NCBI RefSeq assembly: GCF_024497955.1
Contig: NZ_JANHKP010000008.1
Location: 235,087 to 299,086 of the forward strand
Length of the DNA stretch: 64,000 bases
DNA from: Streptomyces sp. C10-9-1
GTDB lineage: Bacteria > Actinomycetota > Actinomycetes > Streptomycetales > Streptomycetaceae
Direction: 5' to 3'
The notes below the pieces were generated by a model. That model was not told where the DNA came from. It saw only the letters and a list, made by a program, of their open reading frames with translations, and made no database searches. The first letter of the stretch is position 1. Each line of letters opens with the position of its first letter. Of the stretch, positions 39,865-49,290 are shown piece after piece. The translations under genes were made by a program, and so were the position numbers.

Positions 39865-41529
39865 TCAGGCGTCGTAGACGTCCGCCTTGCCGGGTGAGGG
39901 ATCCTGGACGGCGCCGCCGACCAGGAGCGAGCGGCTGCCGAACCGCTCGGTGTCCACGCCGTTCTCCTCCAGCACCTTCAGAGCGGCCGCGTGCGCCGTG
40001 CGCAGGACCGGGGTCGCGGCGCGCAGGGCGTCGTCGGCCATGAAGCGGTGCCGCCACGGCTGGTCCGCCCAGGCATGGCGCAGGCCGAAGGGCTCCGGGA
40101 GCACCAGCTTGCCGCCCAGGTAGTCCAGCAGCGGCGGATACCAGGTGAGCGGGGCCCGCACGGCCAGCCGCACGACCTCCTTGGCGTCGACCAGGGGCAG
40201 CGTGCGGTCCACCGTCTCCCAGAAGCGCACCGTCTTGCTCACCGTCACCGTCTTCGGCTCGGGCTTGCTGGTGAACAGCGAGTGCACCGGGCCCAGCGCA
40301 TGGCCGGTGACCTCCACCCGCAGCGTCTCGTGGAGCACCGTTACCGTGATCATCATGGTGATCACCAGCTGCCCGTCCCACAGGGTGAACTGGACCCCGA
40401 GGTAGTGGCGGTTGCCGCCGCCGAACTGCTGATGGTTGCAGATCCGCTGGATCTCGTGGCCCTTGACCTGGTACGCCTCCACCTCCTGGCCCTCGGGCCG
40501 GGAGACCGCGCCCGCGTTCTCGCCGACGGGGGAGACGACCCAGTGCTTGACGGACGGCGTGGGGAAGCCGCCGGAGTTCAGCGGGCCGCGCTCCAGCAGC
40601 TTGAGCCGGTCGTGGATCGCGCGGACCACGTCCCAGCTGCGGAACTGGTTGATCTCCTTGCCCGGTTCCCGTGAGACCAGCTCCTCGGCCATCTGCCAGC
40701 TGCCCCACCGGGTGCCCATGCCGAGTATCCCCTTGGGCCCGGCGTAGAAGACCACGTTGGAGTGCTGCTCGGCGGTGAGCTTGTGCAGGCCCTGGCGCAG
40801 CTGCTCGCGCGCCGCGTCGTTGGGGTTGCCGGGCACGGCCTCGGGGACCTTCGCGCCGAGGCCGCCTCCGGAGAGCAGGCTGCTCCACCGCTCGCGCATG
40901 TCCTTGGCCCCGGCCTCGCAGATCCGCCGGGCCAGCACCCAGCCCAGCACGGGGGCCACGATCATGCCGCGCAGGTACAGCCCCCAGAAACCGGTGAACG
41001 GCAGCCGCCACAGCAGGATCACCGCCAGTGCGCCCAGCCCCACCAGCAGCGCGGTGCCCATGGCCCCCGCCCGCTTGTTCTGCCCGCCCGCGATCGTGCG
41101 GCGGAGCTGGAAGACGCCCATCCACAGCAGCAGCCCGGGCAGGAACAGCACCCCGCACAGCAGCGTGATCACGGTCAGCCTGGCGTCCCGTTCGCGGCGG
41201 ATGCGGTTCGCGGCCAGGCAGTGCTCGACGACCACCTGCGGGTCCATGCCGAAGGACTGGATCAGCGCGCCGCGGCCGCCGCCGAGCATGCGGTTCTGCA
41301 CCGCGCGCGAGAACGCCTCGCCCAGGTTGGGCTCGAAGAGCGAGAACCTGCCCTTCTTCACGTCCGAGGAGTGCCACTCGCTGTTCGCCTTGAGAATGTC
41401 CTCCACCGGGCTGTCCCGGTAGGCCGCGGAGGCCAGCGCATGGGTGGCCGCCGTCTGACCGGCCGTCCCCATGAGCGGGACCTGGGCACCGGGTGTGAAA
41501 TCGAATCCGTCTGTCACTGCCGCCCCCAT
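39865..41529 (-). CDS. Hypothetical membrane protein
   Basis: A 554-aa protein. The first 115 residues are soluble (ATHALASAAYRDSPVEDIL). Three hydrophobic helices follow (about 118-140, 155-173, 180-202). The C-terminal 340 residues are hydrophilic, likely cytosolic, with an ordered pattern (NVVFYAGPKGILGMGTRWGSW, FTLWDGQLVITMMITVTVLHETLRV). No known domain is recognised. GGGAGG lies about 9 nt before ATG 41529; GTG 41517 is an alternative. It is one of two minus-strand genes splitting the thrS-HIT and pgsA clusters. Function is unknown. Confidence 0.7.
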   Translation of the reverse strand: MGAAVTDGFDFTPGAQVPLMGTAGQTAATHALASAAYRDSPVEDILKANSEWHSSDVKKGRFSLFEPNLGEAFSRAVQNRMLGGGRGALIQSFGMDPQVVVEHCLAANRIRRERDARLTVITLLCGVLFLPGLLLWMGVFQLRRTIAGGQNKRAGAMGTALLVGLGALAVILLWRLPFTGFWGLYLRGMIVAPVLGWVLARRICEAGAKDMRERWSSLLSGGGLGAKVPEAVPGNPNDAAREQLRQGLHKLTAEQHSNVVFYAGPKGILGMGTRWGSWQMAEELVSREPGKEINQFRSWDVVRAIHDRLKLLERGPLNSGGFPTPSVKHWVVSPVGENAGAVSRPEGQEVEAYQVKGHEIQRICNHQQFGGGNRHYLGVQFTLWDGQLVITMMITVTVLHETLRVEVTGHALGPVHSLFTSKPEPKTVTVSKTVRFWETVDRTLPLVDAKEVVRLAVRAPLTWYPPLLDYLGGKLVLPEPFGLRHAWADQPWRHRFMADDALRAATPVLRTAHAAALKVLEENGVDTERFGSRSLLVGGAVQDPSPGKADVYDA

Positions 41530-41710
41530 CGCCGCACGCCTCCCAGCGGCCTGTTCCCAACTGCCGCGCCCCGCACACCTGGTGAGCTGGGCACCTCAGC
41601 GTATCGGGGGCAGCACCGGCGCGTCAGTGCACAGCGGGGGGCGCGCCGGGGCGGCACGGCGCACCCCCGGACGGGTCCTCGGCGGGCGGTGCCCCCGGGG
41701 AGGCGCCCCC

Positions 41711-43912
41711 TCAGTCCGCCGCCGCCGCGCGCACCCGGTCCGCGACCTGCTGGGGCATCGGCTCGTGGCGCAGGTAGGACCGGCTGAAGCTGCCGGTGCC
41801 GTGCGAGAGCGAGCGCAGGTCGACCGCGTACCGGCCGATCTCCATCTCGGGCACCTCCGCACGGACCACCGTGCGGGCGCCGTCCTCCTGTTCGGTTCCG
41901 ACCACCCGGCCCCGGCGTCCCGACAGGTCGCTGAGCACCGCCCCGACGCAGTCGTCCGTCACCACCACCCGCACCTCGGCCACCGGCTCCAGCAGTTCCA
42001 CGGACGCCTCGGCCGCGGCCTCCCTGAGCGCCAGCGCCCCCGCCGTCTGGAACGCCGCGTCGGAGGAGTCCACCGAGTGCGCCTTGCCGTCGCGCAGCGT
42101 GACCCTGACGTCCACCAGGGGGTGCCCGGCCAGCACCCCCCGCGCCGCCTGCGCCCGCACCCCCTTCTCCACCGAGGACACGAACTGCCGGGGAACCGCG
42201 CCGCCCACCACCTTGTCCACGAACTCGACGCCCGAACCCGCCGGAAGCGGCTCGACGTCGATCTCGCAGACGGCGAACTGCCCGTGGCCGCCGGACTGCT
42301 TCACATGGCGCCCCCGGCCCGAGGAGCCGCGGCCGAAGGTCTCGCGCAGCGCCACCCGGTGCGGCACGACGTCGACCTGCACCCCGTAGCGCTCGCGCAG
42401 ACGCTCCAGCGCCACCTCCGCATGCGCCTCGCCCATGCACCAGAGCACGACCTGGCCGGTGTCCGGGTTCTGCTCCAGCCGCAGGGTGGGATCCTCGGCC
42501 GACAGCCTGGCCAGCCCCTGGGAGAGCCGGTCCTCGTCGGTCTTGCTGTGGGCCCGCACCGCCAGCGGCAGCAGCGGGTCCGGCATCGCCCACGCCTCCA
42601 TCAGCAGCGGGGCGCCCCTCGCCGAGAGCGTGTCGCCGGTCTCCGCGCGGGACAGCTTCGCCACACACGCCAGGTCGCCCGCCACCGCGTGCGGCACCGG
42701 CCGCTGCTGCCGGCCGAGCGGGGAGGTGAGCGCGCCGACCCGCTCGTCCACGTCGTGGTCCTCGTGGCCCCGGTCGGCGAGGCCGTGCCCCGAGACGTGC
42801 ACCGTGTCGTCCGGGCGCAGCGTCCCCGAGAAGACCCGCACCAGCGAGATCCGTCCCACGTAGGGGTCGGAGGAGGTCTTGACGACCTCGGCCGCCAGCG
42901 GACCGTCGGGGTCGCAGTCCAGCCGGGGCCGCGCCGAGCCGTCCGGTCCGGTCACCGCGGGCACCGGACGCTCCAGCGGTGTCGGGAAGCCGCGGGTGAC
43001 CAGCTCCAGCAGCTCCACCGTCCCCAGCCCCTGGCGGCCGCCCTCCGCCGGGGGAGCGGCGGCCAGTACGGGGTGGAAGGTCCCCCGTGCGACGGCCTTC
43101 TCCAGATCGCCGACGAGCGTGTCCGTGTCGACCTGCTCGCCCCCGAGGTACCGGTCCATCAGGGTCTCGTCCTCGCTCTCCGCGATGATCCCCTCGATCA
43201 GCCGGCCGCGGGCCGGTTCGATCAGCGCCGCGAGCGCCTCGTCCGGCTCGCGCTCGCGGCGCTCCCCCGAGGAGTAGTCCAGCTCCTGGCGGGTGAGCAG
43301 TCCCAGAAGGCCGGTGACCGGGCTGTGGCCGTCCGGGTTCCGCGGCCCGTGGCGGGGCAGGTGCAGCGGCAGGACCGCGTCCGGGTCGTCCCCGCCGAAC
43401 AGCCGCGCGCAGACGCCGGTCAGCTCCTCGAACCCGGTGCGGGCCGTCTCCAGGTGCGTGACCACGATCGCCCGCGGCATGCCGACCGCCGCGCACTCCT
43501 CCCACACCGCCCGGGTCGAGGCGTCGACGGCGTCCGCCTCCTGGGCGGCCGAGACGACGAAGAGGGCGGCGTCCGCCGCCCTCAGGCCCGCCCGCAGCTC
43601 GCCGACGAAGTCGGCGTACCCCGGGGTGTCCAGGAGGTTCACCTTGACGCCCTCCCACTCCACGGGGACGAGGGAGAGCTGCACCGAGCGCCCCTGCCGG
43701 TGCTCGATCGGATCGTGGTCGGAGACGCTGGCCCCGTCCTCGACCCGGCCCGCCCGGCCGACCGCCCCCGCCGTCAGCGCCAAGGCCTCGACCAGTGTCG
43801 TCTTGCCGGAACCGCTGTGGCCGACCAGCACCACGTTGCGCACCGACGCGGGGTGGTCGGCCGCCGGTGCCCTTCCGGCGGCCCCGGTGTGTGTCCGCGA
43901 CTTGTCGCCCAT
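41711..43912 (-). CDS. Elongation factor G-like GTPase (EF-G2 / FusA2 type) with altered G4 motif
   Basis: A 733-aa translational GTPase paralogue with the five-domain EF-G layout. G1 GHSGSGKT (31-38) and G3 DTPGY (from D95) are intact, but the guanine-recognising G4, NKxD in true EF-G, reads THLE (152-155). Domain IV carries GRGSSGRGRHVKQSGGHGQFAVC, and domain V has VLSDLSGRRGRVVGTEQ. Mycobacterial FusA2 is a similar paralogue of unsettled role. GGGAGG lies 8 nt before ATG 43912. It may act on stalled ribosomes or bind nucleotide differently. It is divergent from pgsA. Confidence 0.88.
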   Translation of the reverse strand: MGDKSRTHTGAAGRAPAADHPASVRNVVLVGHSGSGKTTLVEALALTAGAVGRAGRVEDGASVSDHDPIEHRQGRSVQLSLVPVEWEGVKVNLLDTPGYADFVGELRAGLRAADAALFVVSAAQEADAVDASTRAVWEECAAVGMPRAIVVTHLETARTGFEELTGVCARLFGGDDPDAVLPLHLPRHGPRNPDGHSPVTGLLGLLTRQELDYSSGERREREPDEALAALIEPARGRLIEGIIAESEDETLMDRYLGGEQVDTDTLVGDLEKAVARGTFHPVLAAAPPAEGGRQGLGTVELLELVTRGFPTPLERPVPAVTGPDGSARPRLDCDPDGPLAAEVVKTSSDPYVGRISLVRVFSGTLRPDDTVHVSGHGLADRGHEDHDVDERVGALTSPLGRQQRPVPHAVAGDLACVAKLSRAETGDTLSARGAPLLMEAWAMPDPLLPLAVRAHSKTDEDRLSQGLARLSAEDPTLRLEQNPDTGQVVLWCMGEAHAEVALERLRERYGVQVDVVPHRVALRETFGRGSSGRGRHVKQSGGHGQFAVCEIDVEPLPAGSGVEFVDKVVGGAVPRQFVSSVEKGVRAQAARGVLAGHPLVDVRVTLRDGKAHSVDSSDAAFQTAGALALREAAAEASVELLEPVAEVRVVVTDDCVGAVLSDLSGRRGRVVGTEQEDGARTVVRAEVPEMEIGRYAVDLRSLSHGTGSFSRSYLRHEPMPQQVADRVRAAAAD

Positions 43913-44202
43913 GATCGTGCCTCCCGATCCGTCGCACGCCGAGCAGGGTGCGGGAGGCCGGGGCCCTGCCCGGGGCGTGGGTCCGCGGCGGTCCCGGCGG
44001 TGCCCGCGGTCGTCCCTTCGAGCTTTCCACCCCCGCCGTGCCGCGTCCATCGGTCGCGCCCGCGGACGGGCCGGGTCCGGGCCCCTCCGCGGTCCCGGGG
44101 ACGCGGCGCCCGGGTCCCGCCACCGGGCCGCCCGGGGCGTGACTACGATGGTCCACCCGGTGGCCGTAGGGGCCACACGGCATACCGGACCTCGGGAAGA
44201 CC

Positions 44203-44871
44203 ATGCTGAACAAGTACGCGCGTGCATTCTTCACGCGTGTCCTCACACCCTTCGCCGCGTTCCTCCTCCGCCGCGGGGTGAGTCCCGACGCGGTCACCCT
44301 CGTCGGCACGGCCGGCGTGGTGGCGGGGGCCCTGGTCTTCTTCCCCCGGGGCGAGTTCTTCTGGGGCACCGTCGTCATCACGCTGTTCGTCTTCTCGGAC
44401 CTGGTCGACGGCAACATGGCCCGCCAGGCCGGGACCTCCAGCCGCTGGGGGGCCTTCCTCGACTCGACCCTCGACCGGGTGGCCGACGGGGCGATCTTCG
44501 GCGGCTTCGCGCTCTGGTACGCGGGCACGGGCGACAACGACCTGATGTGCGCCGTGGCCATCTTCTGCCTCGCCAGCGGCCAGGTCGTCTCCTACACCAA
44601 GGCCCGCGGGGAGTCGATCGGCCTGCCGGTCGCGGTCAACGGCCTGGTGGAGCGCGCCGAGCGCCTGGTGATCTCGCTGGTCGCCGCCGGCCTCGCCGGA
44701 CTGCACGCCTTCGGGGTGCCCGGCATCGACGTCCTGCTGCCCGTCGCCCTGTGGGTGGTCGCCCTGGGCAGCCTGGTCACCCTCGCCCAGCGGGTGGTCA
44801 CCGTCCGCCGGGAGTCCGCCGAGGCGGAGGCCGCGGAGGGCCCCGCCCACCGGGACGGAGCGGAGGCCTGA
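44203..44871 (+). CDS. pgsA: CDP-alcohol phosphatidyltransferase (phosphatidylinositol phosphate synthase type)
   Basis: A 222-aa membrane enzyme. The CDP-alcohol motif DGxxARx8GxxxDxxxD is complete (D66, D69, G70, A73, R74, G83, D87, D91). In actinobacteria the enzyme at this locus joins CDP-diacylglycerol with inositol-1-phosphate to make phosphatidylinositol phosphate, the precursor of PI and PIMs. About six helices are predicted. It is the first gene of a three-gene overlapping operon with the PatA-like and PimA-like genes. A TACGAT -10 box is near 44143. Confidence 0.9.
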   Translation: MLNKYARAFFTRVLTPFAAFLLRRGVSPDAVTLVGTAGVVAGALVFFPRGEFFWGTVVITLFVFSDLVDGNMARQAGTSSRWGAFLDSTLDRVADGAIFGGFALWYAGTGDNDLMCAVAIFCLASGQVVSYTKARGESIGLPVAVNGLVERAERLVISLVAAGLAGLHAFGVPGIDVLLPVALWVVALGSLVTLAQRVVTVRRESAEAEAAEGPAHRDGAEA

Positions 44872-45770
44872 TGCTGCGCGACCGCCTGACCGACGGCCTC
44901 TACCAACTGGGCTGGAGCGCCGTCAAGAAGCTTCCCGAGCCCGCCGCCGCCCGGCTGGGCCGCCGCATCGCCGACACCGTCTGGAAACGGCGCGGCAAGG
45001 GCGTGCTGCGGCTGGAGTCCAACCTCGCCCGGGTGGTCCCGGACGCCTCGCCCGAGCGTCTCGCCGAGCTCTCGCGCGCCGGGATGCGCTCCTACATGCG
45101 CTACTGGATGGAGTCCTTCCGGCTGCCCGCCTGGGACGAGGAGCGGGCCCGCAGCAGCTTCGACCCCAAGGACGTCCACCACCTCACCGACGGACTCGCC
45201 TCGGGCCGGGGCGTGATCCTGGCCCTGCCCCACCTGGCCAACTGGGACGTCGCCGGGGTCTGGGTGACCCGCGCGCTCGGCATCCCCTTCACCACCGTGG
45301 CCGAGCGCCTGAAGCCCGACAGCCTCTACGACCGCTTCGTGGCCTACCGGGAGAGCCTCGGCATGGAGGTCCTCCCGCACACGGGGGGCTCCGCCTTCGG
45401 CACCCTGGCCCGGCGCCTGCGCGACGGGGGCCTGGTCTGCCTGGTCGCCGACCGGGACCTGTCCTCCTCCGGCGTCGAGGTGGACTTCTTCGGCGCCACC
45501 GCCCGGATGCCCGCCGGGCCCGCCCTGCTCGCCCAGCAGACCGGGGCCCTGCTGCTCCCGGTCACCCTCTGGTACGACGGGACGCCCGTGATACAGGGCC
45601 GCGTCCACCCCGCCGTCGAGGTGCCCGCGTCGGGCACCCGGGCCGAGCGGACCGCCGCCATGACCCAGGCCCTCGCGGACGTCTTCGCGGGCGGCATCGC
45701 CGAGCACCCGGAGGACTGGCACATGCTCCAGCGTCTCTGGCTGGCGGACCTCGAGGAGCGCCCCGCGTGA
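44871..45770 (+). CDS. Phosphatidylinositol mannoside acyltransferase (PatA-like, LpxL/HtrB family)
   Basis: A 299-aa membrane-bound acyltransferase. The catalytic HX4D pair is H121/D126 in LPHLANWD, and CLVADRDLSSSGVEVDFFG is the second family block. In mycobacteria PatA puts a fatty acyl chain on the 2-mannose of PIM1/PIM2; the position between pgsA and the mannosyltransferase gene argues for the same role. It overlaps pgsA (TGATG) and the next gene (GTGA), so translation is coupled across all three. Confidence 0.87.
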   Translation: MLRDRLTDGLYQLGWSAVKKLPEPAAARLGRRIADTVWKRRGKGVLRLESNLARVVPDASPERLAELSRAGMRSYMRYWMESFRLPAWDEERARSSFDPKDVHHLTDGLASGRGVILALPHLANWDVAGVWVTRALGIPFTTVAERLKPDSLYDRFVAYRESLGMEVLPHTGGSAFGTLARRLRDGGLVCLVADRDLSSSGVEVDFFGATARMPAGPALLAQQTGALLLPVTLWYDGTPVIQGRVHPAVEVPASGTRAERTAAMTQALADVFAGGIAEHPEDWHMLQRLWLADLEERPA

Positions 45771-46930
45771 AGATCGGCATCGTCTGCCCCTACTCCTGGG
45801 ACGTCCCCGGCGGCGTCCAGTTCCACATCCGGGACCTCGCCGACCACCTCATCCGCCTCGGCCACGACGTCTCGGTGCTGGCCCCGGCCGACGACGACAC
45901 CCCGCTGCCGCCGTACGTGGTCTCGGCCGGGCGGGCGGTGCCGGTCCCGTACAACGGCTCCGTGGCCCGGCTGAACTTCGGCTTCCTCTCCGCGGCGCGG
46001 GTGCGGCGCTGGCTCCACGAGGGGACCTTCGACGTCATCCACATCCACGAGCCCGCCTCGCCCTCGCTCGGCCTGCTGTCCTGCTGGGCGGCGCAGGGGC
46101 CCATCGTGGCCACCTTCCACACGTCCAATCCGCGCTCCCGCGCCATGATCGCCGCCTATCCGATCCTCCAGCCCGCGCTGGAGAAGATCAGCGCCCGGAT
46201 CGCGGTGAGCGAGTACGCCCGGCGCACCCTGGTGGAGCACCTGGGCGGCGACGCCGTGGTCATCCCCAACGGGGTGGACGTCGGCTTCTTCGAGAAGGCC
46301 GAGCCGCGCCCGGAGTGGCAGGGCGCCACCCTCGGCTTCATCGGCCGGATCGACGAGCCCCGCAAGGGCCTGCCCGTCCTGATGAAGGCCCTGCCGGAGA
46401 TCCTGGACGCCTGCCCCGGCACCCGCCTCCTGGTCGCCGGGCGCGGCGACGAGGAGGAGGCCGTCGCCTCGCTGCCCGCCGCGATGCGCTCCCGGGTGGA
46501 GTTCCTCGGCATGGTCAGCGACGAGGACAAGGCGCGGCTGCTGCGCAGCGTCGACGTCTACGTCGCCCCCAACACCGGGGGCGAGAGCTTCGGGATCATC
46601 CTGGTGGAGGCGATGTCCGCGGGCGCCCCGGTGCTCGCCTCCGACCTGGACGCCTTCGCCCAGGTACTGGACCAGGGCGAGGCGGGGGAGCTCTTCGCCA
46701 ACGAGGACGCCTCCGCGCTGGCCGCCGCCGCGGTGCGGCTGCTGCGCGACCCCGCCCGCCGGGCGGAGCTGCGGGCGCGCGGCAGCGCGCATGTGCGCCG
46801 CTTCGACTGGTCGACCGTGGGGGCGGACATCCTGGCCGTGTACGAGACGGTCACCGACGGCGCCGCCTCCGTCGCCGCCGACGAACGCACCGGGCTGCGG
46901 GCCCGCTTCGGCCTGGCCGCCCGCGACTGA
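45767..46930 (+). CDS. pimA: GT4 glycosyltransferase, PimA-like GDP-mannose:PI alpha-mannosyltransferase
   Basis: A 387-aa GT-B enzyme. The N-terminal acceptor domain has YSWDVPGGVQFHI, with the GG loop; the C-terminal donor domain has IGRIDEPRKGLPVL and the EX7E-type motif in NTGGESFGIILVEAM (from about residue 268). By family and operon position it adds the first mannose to phosphatidylinositol on the inner leaflet. GTG 45767 overlaps the upstream stop by 4 nt. It ends the operon; an 8-bp hairpin (46932-46953) lies just past the stop. Confidence 0.87.
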   Translation: MKIGIVCPYSWDVPGGVQFHIRDLADHLIRLGHDVSVLAPADDDTPLPPYVVSAGRAVPVPYNGSVARLNFGFLSAARVRRWLHEGTFDVIHIHEPASPSLGLLSCWAAQGPIVATFHTSNPRSRAMIAAYPILQPALEKISARIAVSEYARRTLVEHLGGDAVVIPNGVDVGFFEKAEPRPEWQGATLGFIGRIDEPRKGLPVLMKALPEILDACPGTRLLVAGRGDEEEAVASLPAAMRSRVEFLGMVSDEDKARLLRSVDVYVAPNTGGESFGIILVEAMSAGAPVLASDLDAFAQVLDQGEAGELFANEDASALAAAAVRLLRDPARRAELRARGSAHVRRFDWSTVGADILAVYETVTDGAASVAADERTGLRARFGLAARD

Positions 46931-46997
46931 GCCCCGGCCGGCCGCGGCCGGGGTCCGCCGGTGCCGCACCGCCCGGTGGCCCGGCCCCGGCGCCGGG

Positions 46998-47003
46998 TAG
47001 CCT
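46998..47003 (+). promoter_or_regulatory. -10 box (TAGCCT) of a leaderless transcript
   Basis: TAGCCT, 8 nt, then GTG 47012. Confidence 0.45.
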
Positions 47004-47011
47004 TGCCGCCC

Positions 47012-47551
47012 GTGAGCACCGTGATCTGGATCGTCGTCGCACTCGTCGCGATCGGCATGTACCTGAGCTGGACCGCCGGGCGCCTGGACCGGCTGCACGC
47101 CCGGATCGACGCCGCGCGCGCCGCGCTCGACGCCCAGCTGCTGCGCCGCGCGTCCGTGGCCCAGGAGCTCGCCACCTCGGGGATCCTCGACCCGGCGGCC
47201 TCGATCGTGCTCTACGAGGCCGCCCACGACGCCCGGCAGGCGGAGGAGGAGCAGCGGGAGGTCGCCGAGAGCGAGCTGAGCGGGGCCCTGCGCGCCGTGT
47301 TCGGCGAGCCCGAGCAGGTCGCGGCGCTGCGCGAGGTGCCGGGCGGTGCGGAGGCGGCCGCCGAGCTGGGCCAGGCGGTGCGCCGGGTGCCCATGGCCCG
47401 CCGCTTCCACAACGACGCGGTCCGTGCGGCCCGGGCACTGCGGCGGCACCGCACGGTGCGCTGGTTCCGGCTGGCGGGCCACGCGCCCTTCCCGCTGGCC
47501 TTCGAGATGGACGACCAGCCCCCGGTGGCCCTCGCCGACCGCGCTGCCTGA
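47012..47551 (+). CDS. LemA-like membrane-anchored coiled-coil protein
   Basis: A 179-aa protein with an N-terminal helix (about residues 3-20), out-facing start, and a long helical domain ([32 protein letters not shown]-type repeats) like the LemA fold. The C-terminal part has [15 protein letters not shown], the matching LemA helix. LemA proteins are of unknown role. It sits between the PIM operon and pdxS. The frame is open back to 46961, but the start is set by the -10 box. Confidence 0.7.
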   Translation: MSTVIWIVVALVAIGMYLSWTAGRLDRLHARIDAARAALDAQLLRRASVAQELATSGILDPAASIVLYEAAHDARQAEEEQREVAESELSGALRAVFGEPEQVAALREVPGGAEAAAELGQAVRRVPMARRFHNDAVRAARALRRHRTVRWFRLAGHAPFPLAFEMDDQPPVALADRAA

Positions 47552-47708
47552 GGGCACGCGGGGGCGCATTCGGGGCATGTCACCGGTGGCCCGCCGCGGC
47601 GCCCGGGGCAAAACGATCCACCGGCTCCCCATTGGCCCTTGCAGTGGACTGGGTCCCGGGGGTTCCATCGGGGACGCATCACACCGTCTTCACCGAGTGA
47701 GGTCCTCC

Positions 47709-48626
47709 GTGTCCGTCAACCCCACCCCGCAGTCCGCCGACACCCCGGCCACCGGCACCTCCCGCGTCAAGCGCGGTATGGCCGAGCAGCTTAAGGGCGG
47801 CGTGATCATGGACGTCGTCACGCCCGAGCAGGCGAAGATCGCCGAGGACGCGGGCGCCGTGGCCGTCATGGCCCTGGAGCGGGTCCCGGCGGACATCCGC
47901 AAGGACGGCGGCGTGGCCCGGATGTCCGACCCGGACATGATCGAGGGCATCATCGAGGCCGTCTCGATCCCGGTCATGGCCAAGTCCCGCATCGGCCACT
48001 TCGTCGAGGCCCAGGTCCTGCAGTCCCTCGGCGTGGACTACATCGACGAGTCCGAGGTCCTCACCCCGGCCGACGAGGTCAACCACTCCGACAAGTGGTC
48101 CTTCACCACCCCCTTCGTCTGCGGTGCCACCAACCTGGGCGAGGCCCTGCGCCGCATCGCCGAGGGCGCGGCCATGATCCGCTCCAAGGGCGAGGCCGGT
48201 ACCGGCAACGTCGTCGAGGCCGTGCGCCACCTGCGCCAGATCAAGAACGAGATCGCCCGGCTCCGCGGCTTCGACAACCACGAGCTGTACGCCGCGGCCA
48301 AGGAGCTGCGCGCCCCCTACGAGCTGGTCAAGGAGGTCGCCGAGCTCGGCAAGCTCCCCGTCGTGCTGTTCTCCGCGGGCGGTGTGGCCACCCCGGCGGA
48401 CGCGGCGCTGATGCGCCAGCTCGGCGCCGAGGGCGTCTTCGTCGGCTCGGGCATCTTCAAGTCGGGCGACCCGGCCAAGCGCGCCGCGGCCATCGTCAAG
48501 GCCACCACCTTCTACGACGACCCGAAGATCGTCGCCGACGCCTCCCGCAACCTGGGCGAGGCCATGGTCGGCATCAACTGCGACACCCTGCCCGAGGCCG
48601 AGCGCTACGCCAACCGGGGCTGGTGA
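47709..48626 (+). CDS. pdxS: Pyridoxal 5'-phosphate synthase subunit PdxS
   Basis: A 305-aa TIM-barrel synthase that combines ribose-5-phosphate, glyceraldehyde-3-phosphate and ammonia into PLP. The Schiff-base lysine in MAKSRIGH (K92), the phosphate loop [14 protein letters not shown] and [14 protein letters not shown] are conserved. It forms a dodecamer with PdxT. GTG 47709 has GAGG 6 nt upstream; GTG 47697 is possible. The stop overlaps pdxT (TGATG). Confidence 0.97.
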   Translation: MSVNPTPQSADTPATGTSRVKRGMAEQLKGGVIMDVVTPEQAKIAEDAGAVAVMALERVPADIRKDGGVARMSDPDMIEGIIEAVSIPVMAKSRIGHFVEAQVLQSLGVDYIDESEVLTPADEVNHSDKWSFTTPFVCGATNLGEALRRIAEGAAMIRSKGEAGTGNVVEAVRHLRQIKNEIARLRGFDNHELYAAAKELRAPYELVKEVAELGKLPVVLFSAGGVATPADAALMRQLGAEGVFVGSGIFKSGDPAKRAAAIVKATTFYDDPKIVADASRNLGEAMVGINCDTLPEAERYANRGW

Positions 48627-49228
48627 TGACCGGCTCCTCCCCGGCGGGCACCCCGCTGGTCGGCGTCCTCGCGCTCCAGGGCGACGTGCGCGAGCACCTC
48701 GTCGCCCTGGCCGCGGCGGACGCCGTGGCCCGGCCTGTCCGCCGCCCCGGGGAACTCGCGGAGGTCGACGCCCTGGTCATCCCCGGCGGCGAGTCCACGA
48801 CCATGTCCAAGCTGGCCGAGCTGTTCGGGATGGCGGGCCCGCTGCGCGAGCGGATCGCCGCCGGGATGCCCGTCTACGGCACCTGCGCCGGGCTGATCAT
48901 GCTGGCCGACAAGATCCTGGACCCGCGCTCGGGGCAGGAGACCTTCGGCGGGATCGACATGATCGTGCGCCGCAACGCCTTCGGACGCCAGAACGAGTCC
49001 TTCGAGGCGAGCGTCGAGGTCGCCGGGGTGGGCCCCGTGGACGGCGTCTTCATCCGCGCCCCCTGGGTCGAGTCGGTCGGCGCCGAGGTGCAGGTGCTCG
49101 CCGAGCACGGCGGCCACATCGTGGCGGTCCGCCAGGGCCGTGCCCTGGCCACCTCCTTCCACCCCGAACTCACCGGCGACCACCGGATGCACGCGCTGTT
49201 CGTCGAGATGGTGCGCTCGGGGAGCTGA
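48626..49228 (+). CDS. pdxT: Pyridoxal 5'-phosphate synthase glutaminase subunit PdxT
   Basis: A 200-aa class I glutamine amidotransferase. The nucleophile C87 (YGTCAGL), the H179/E181 pair (SFHPELT) and the PGGEST oxyanion loop are in place. It releases ammonia from glutamine and feeds it to PdxS through a channel. It is translationally coupled to pdxS. Confidence 0.96.
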   Translation: MTGSSPAGTPLVGVLALQGDVREHLVALAAADAVARPVRRPGELAEVDALVIPGGESTTMSKLAELFGMAGPLRERIAAGMPVYGTCAGLIMLADKILDPRSGQETFGGIDMIVRRNAFGRQNESFEASVEVAGVGPVDGVFIRAPWVESVGAEVQVLAEHGGHIVAVRQGRALATSFHPELTGDHRMHALFVEMVRSGS

Positions 49229-49239
49229 CACGGTCCCGG

Positions 49240-49245
49240 TAGGAT
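49240..49245 (+). promoter_or_regulatory. -10 box (TAGGAT) for yebC
   Basis: It lies 12 nt after the pdxT stop and would start transcription near 49253; AAGGAGA follows before ATG 49291. No clear -35 box is seen. Confidence 0.45.
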
Positions 49246-49290
49246 CTAGCGGGTTCGTTCAGTACAGGGTTACGTGAAGGAGACAGGCAG

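Noticed and set aside
37160..41578. A 1472-codon open frame on the minus strand across thrS and HIT
   Set aside because: It mirrors the codon pattern of strongly supported genes on the other strand; its product is Gly/Ala/Arg/Val-rich without any domain. High third-codon GC leaves antisense frames open.
41514..44561. A 1015-codon frame overlapping the EF-G-like gene
   Set aside because: A different frame of the same strand, Gly/Arg-rich, no motif.
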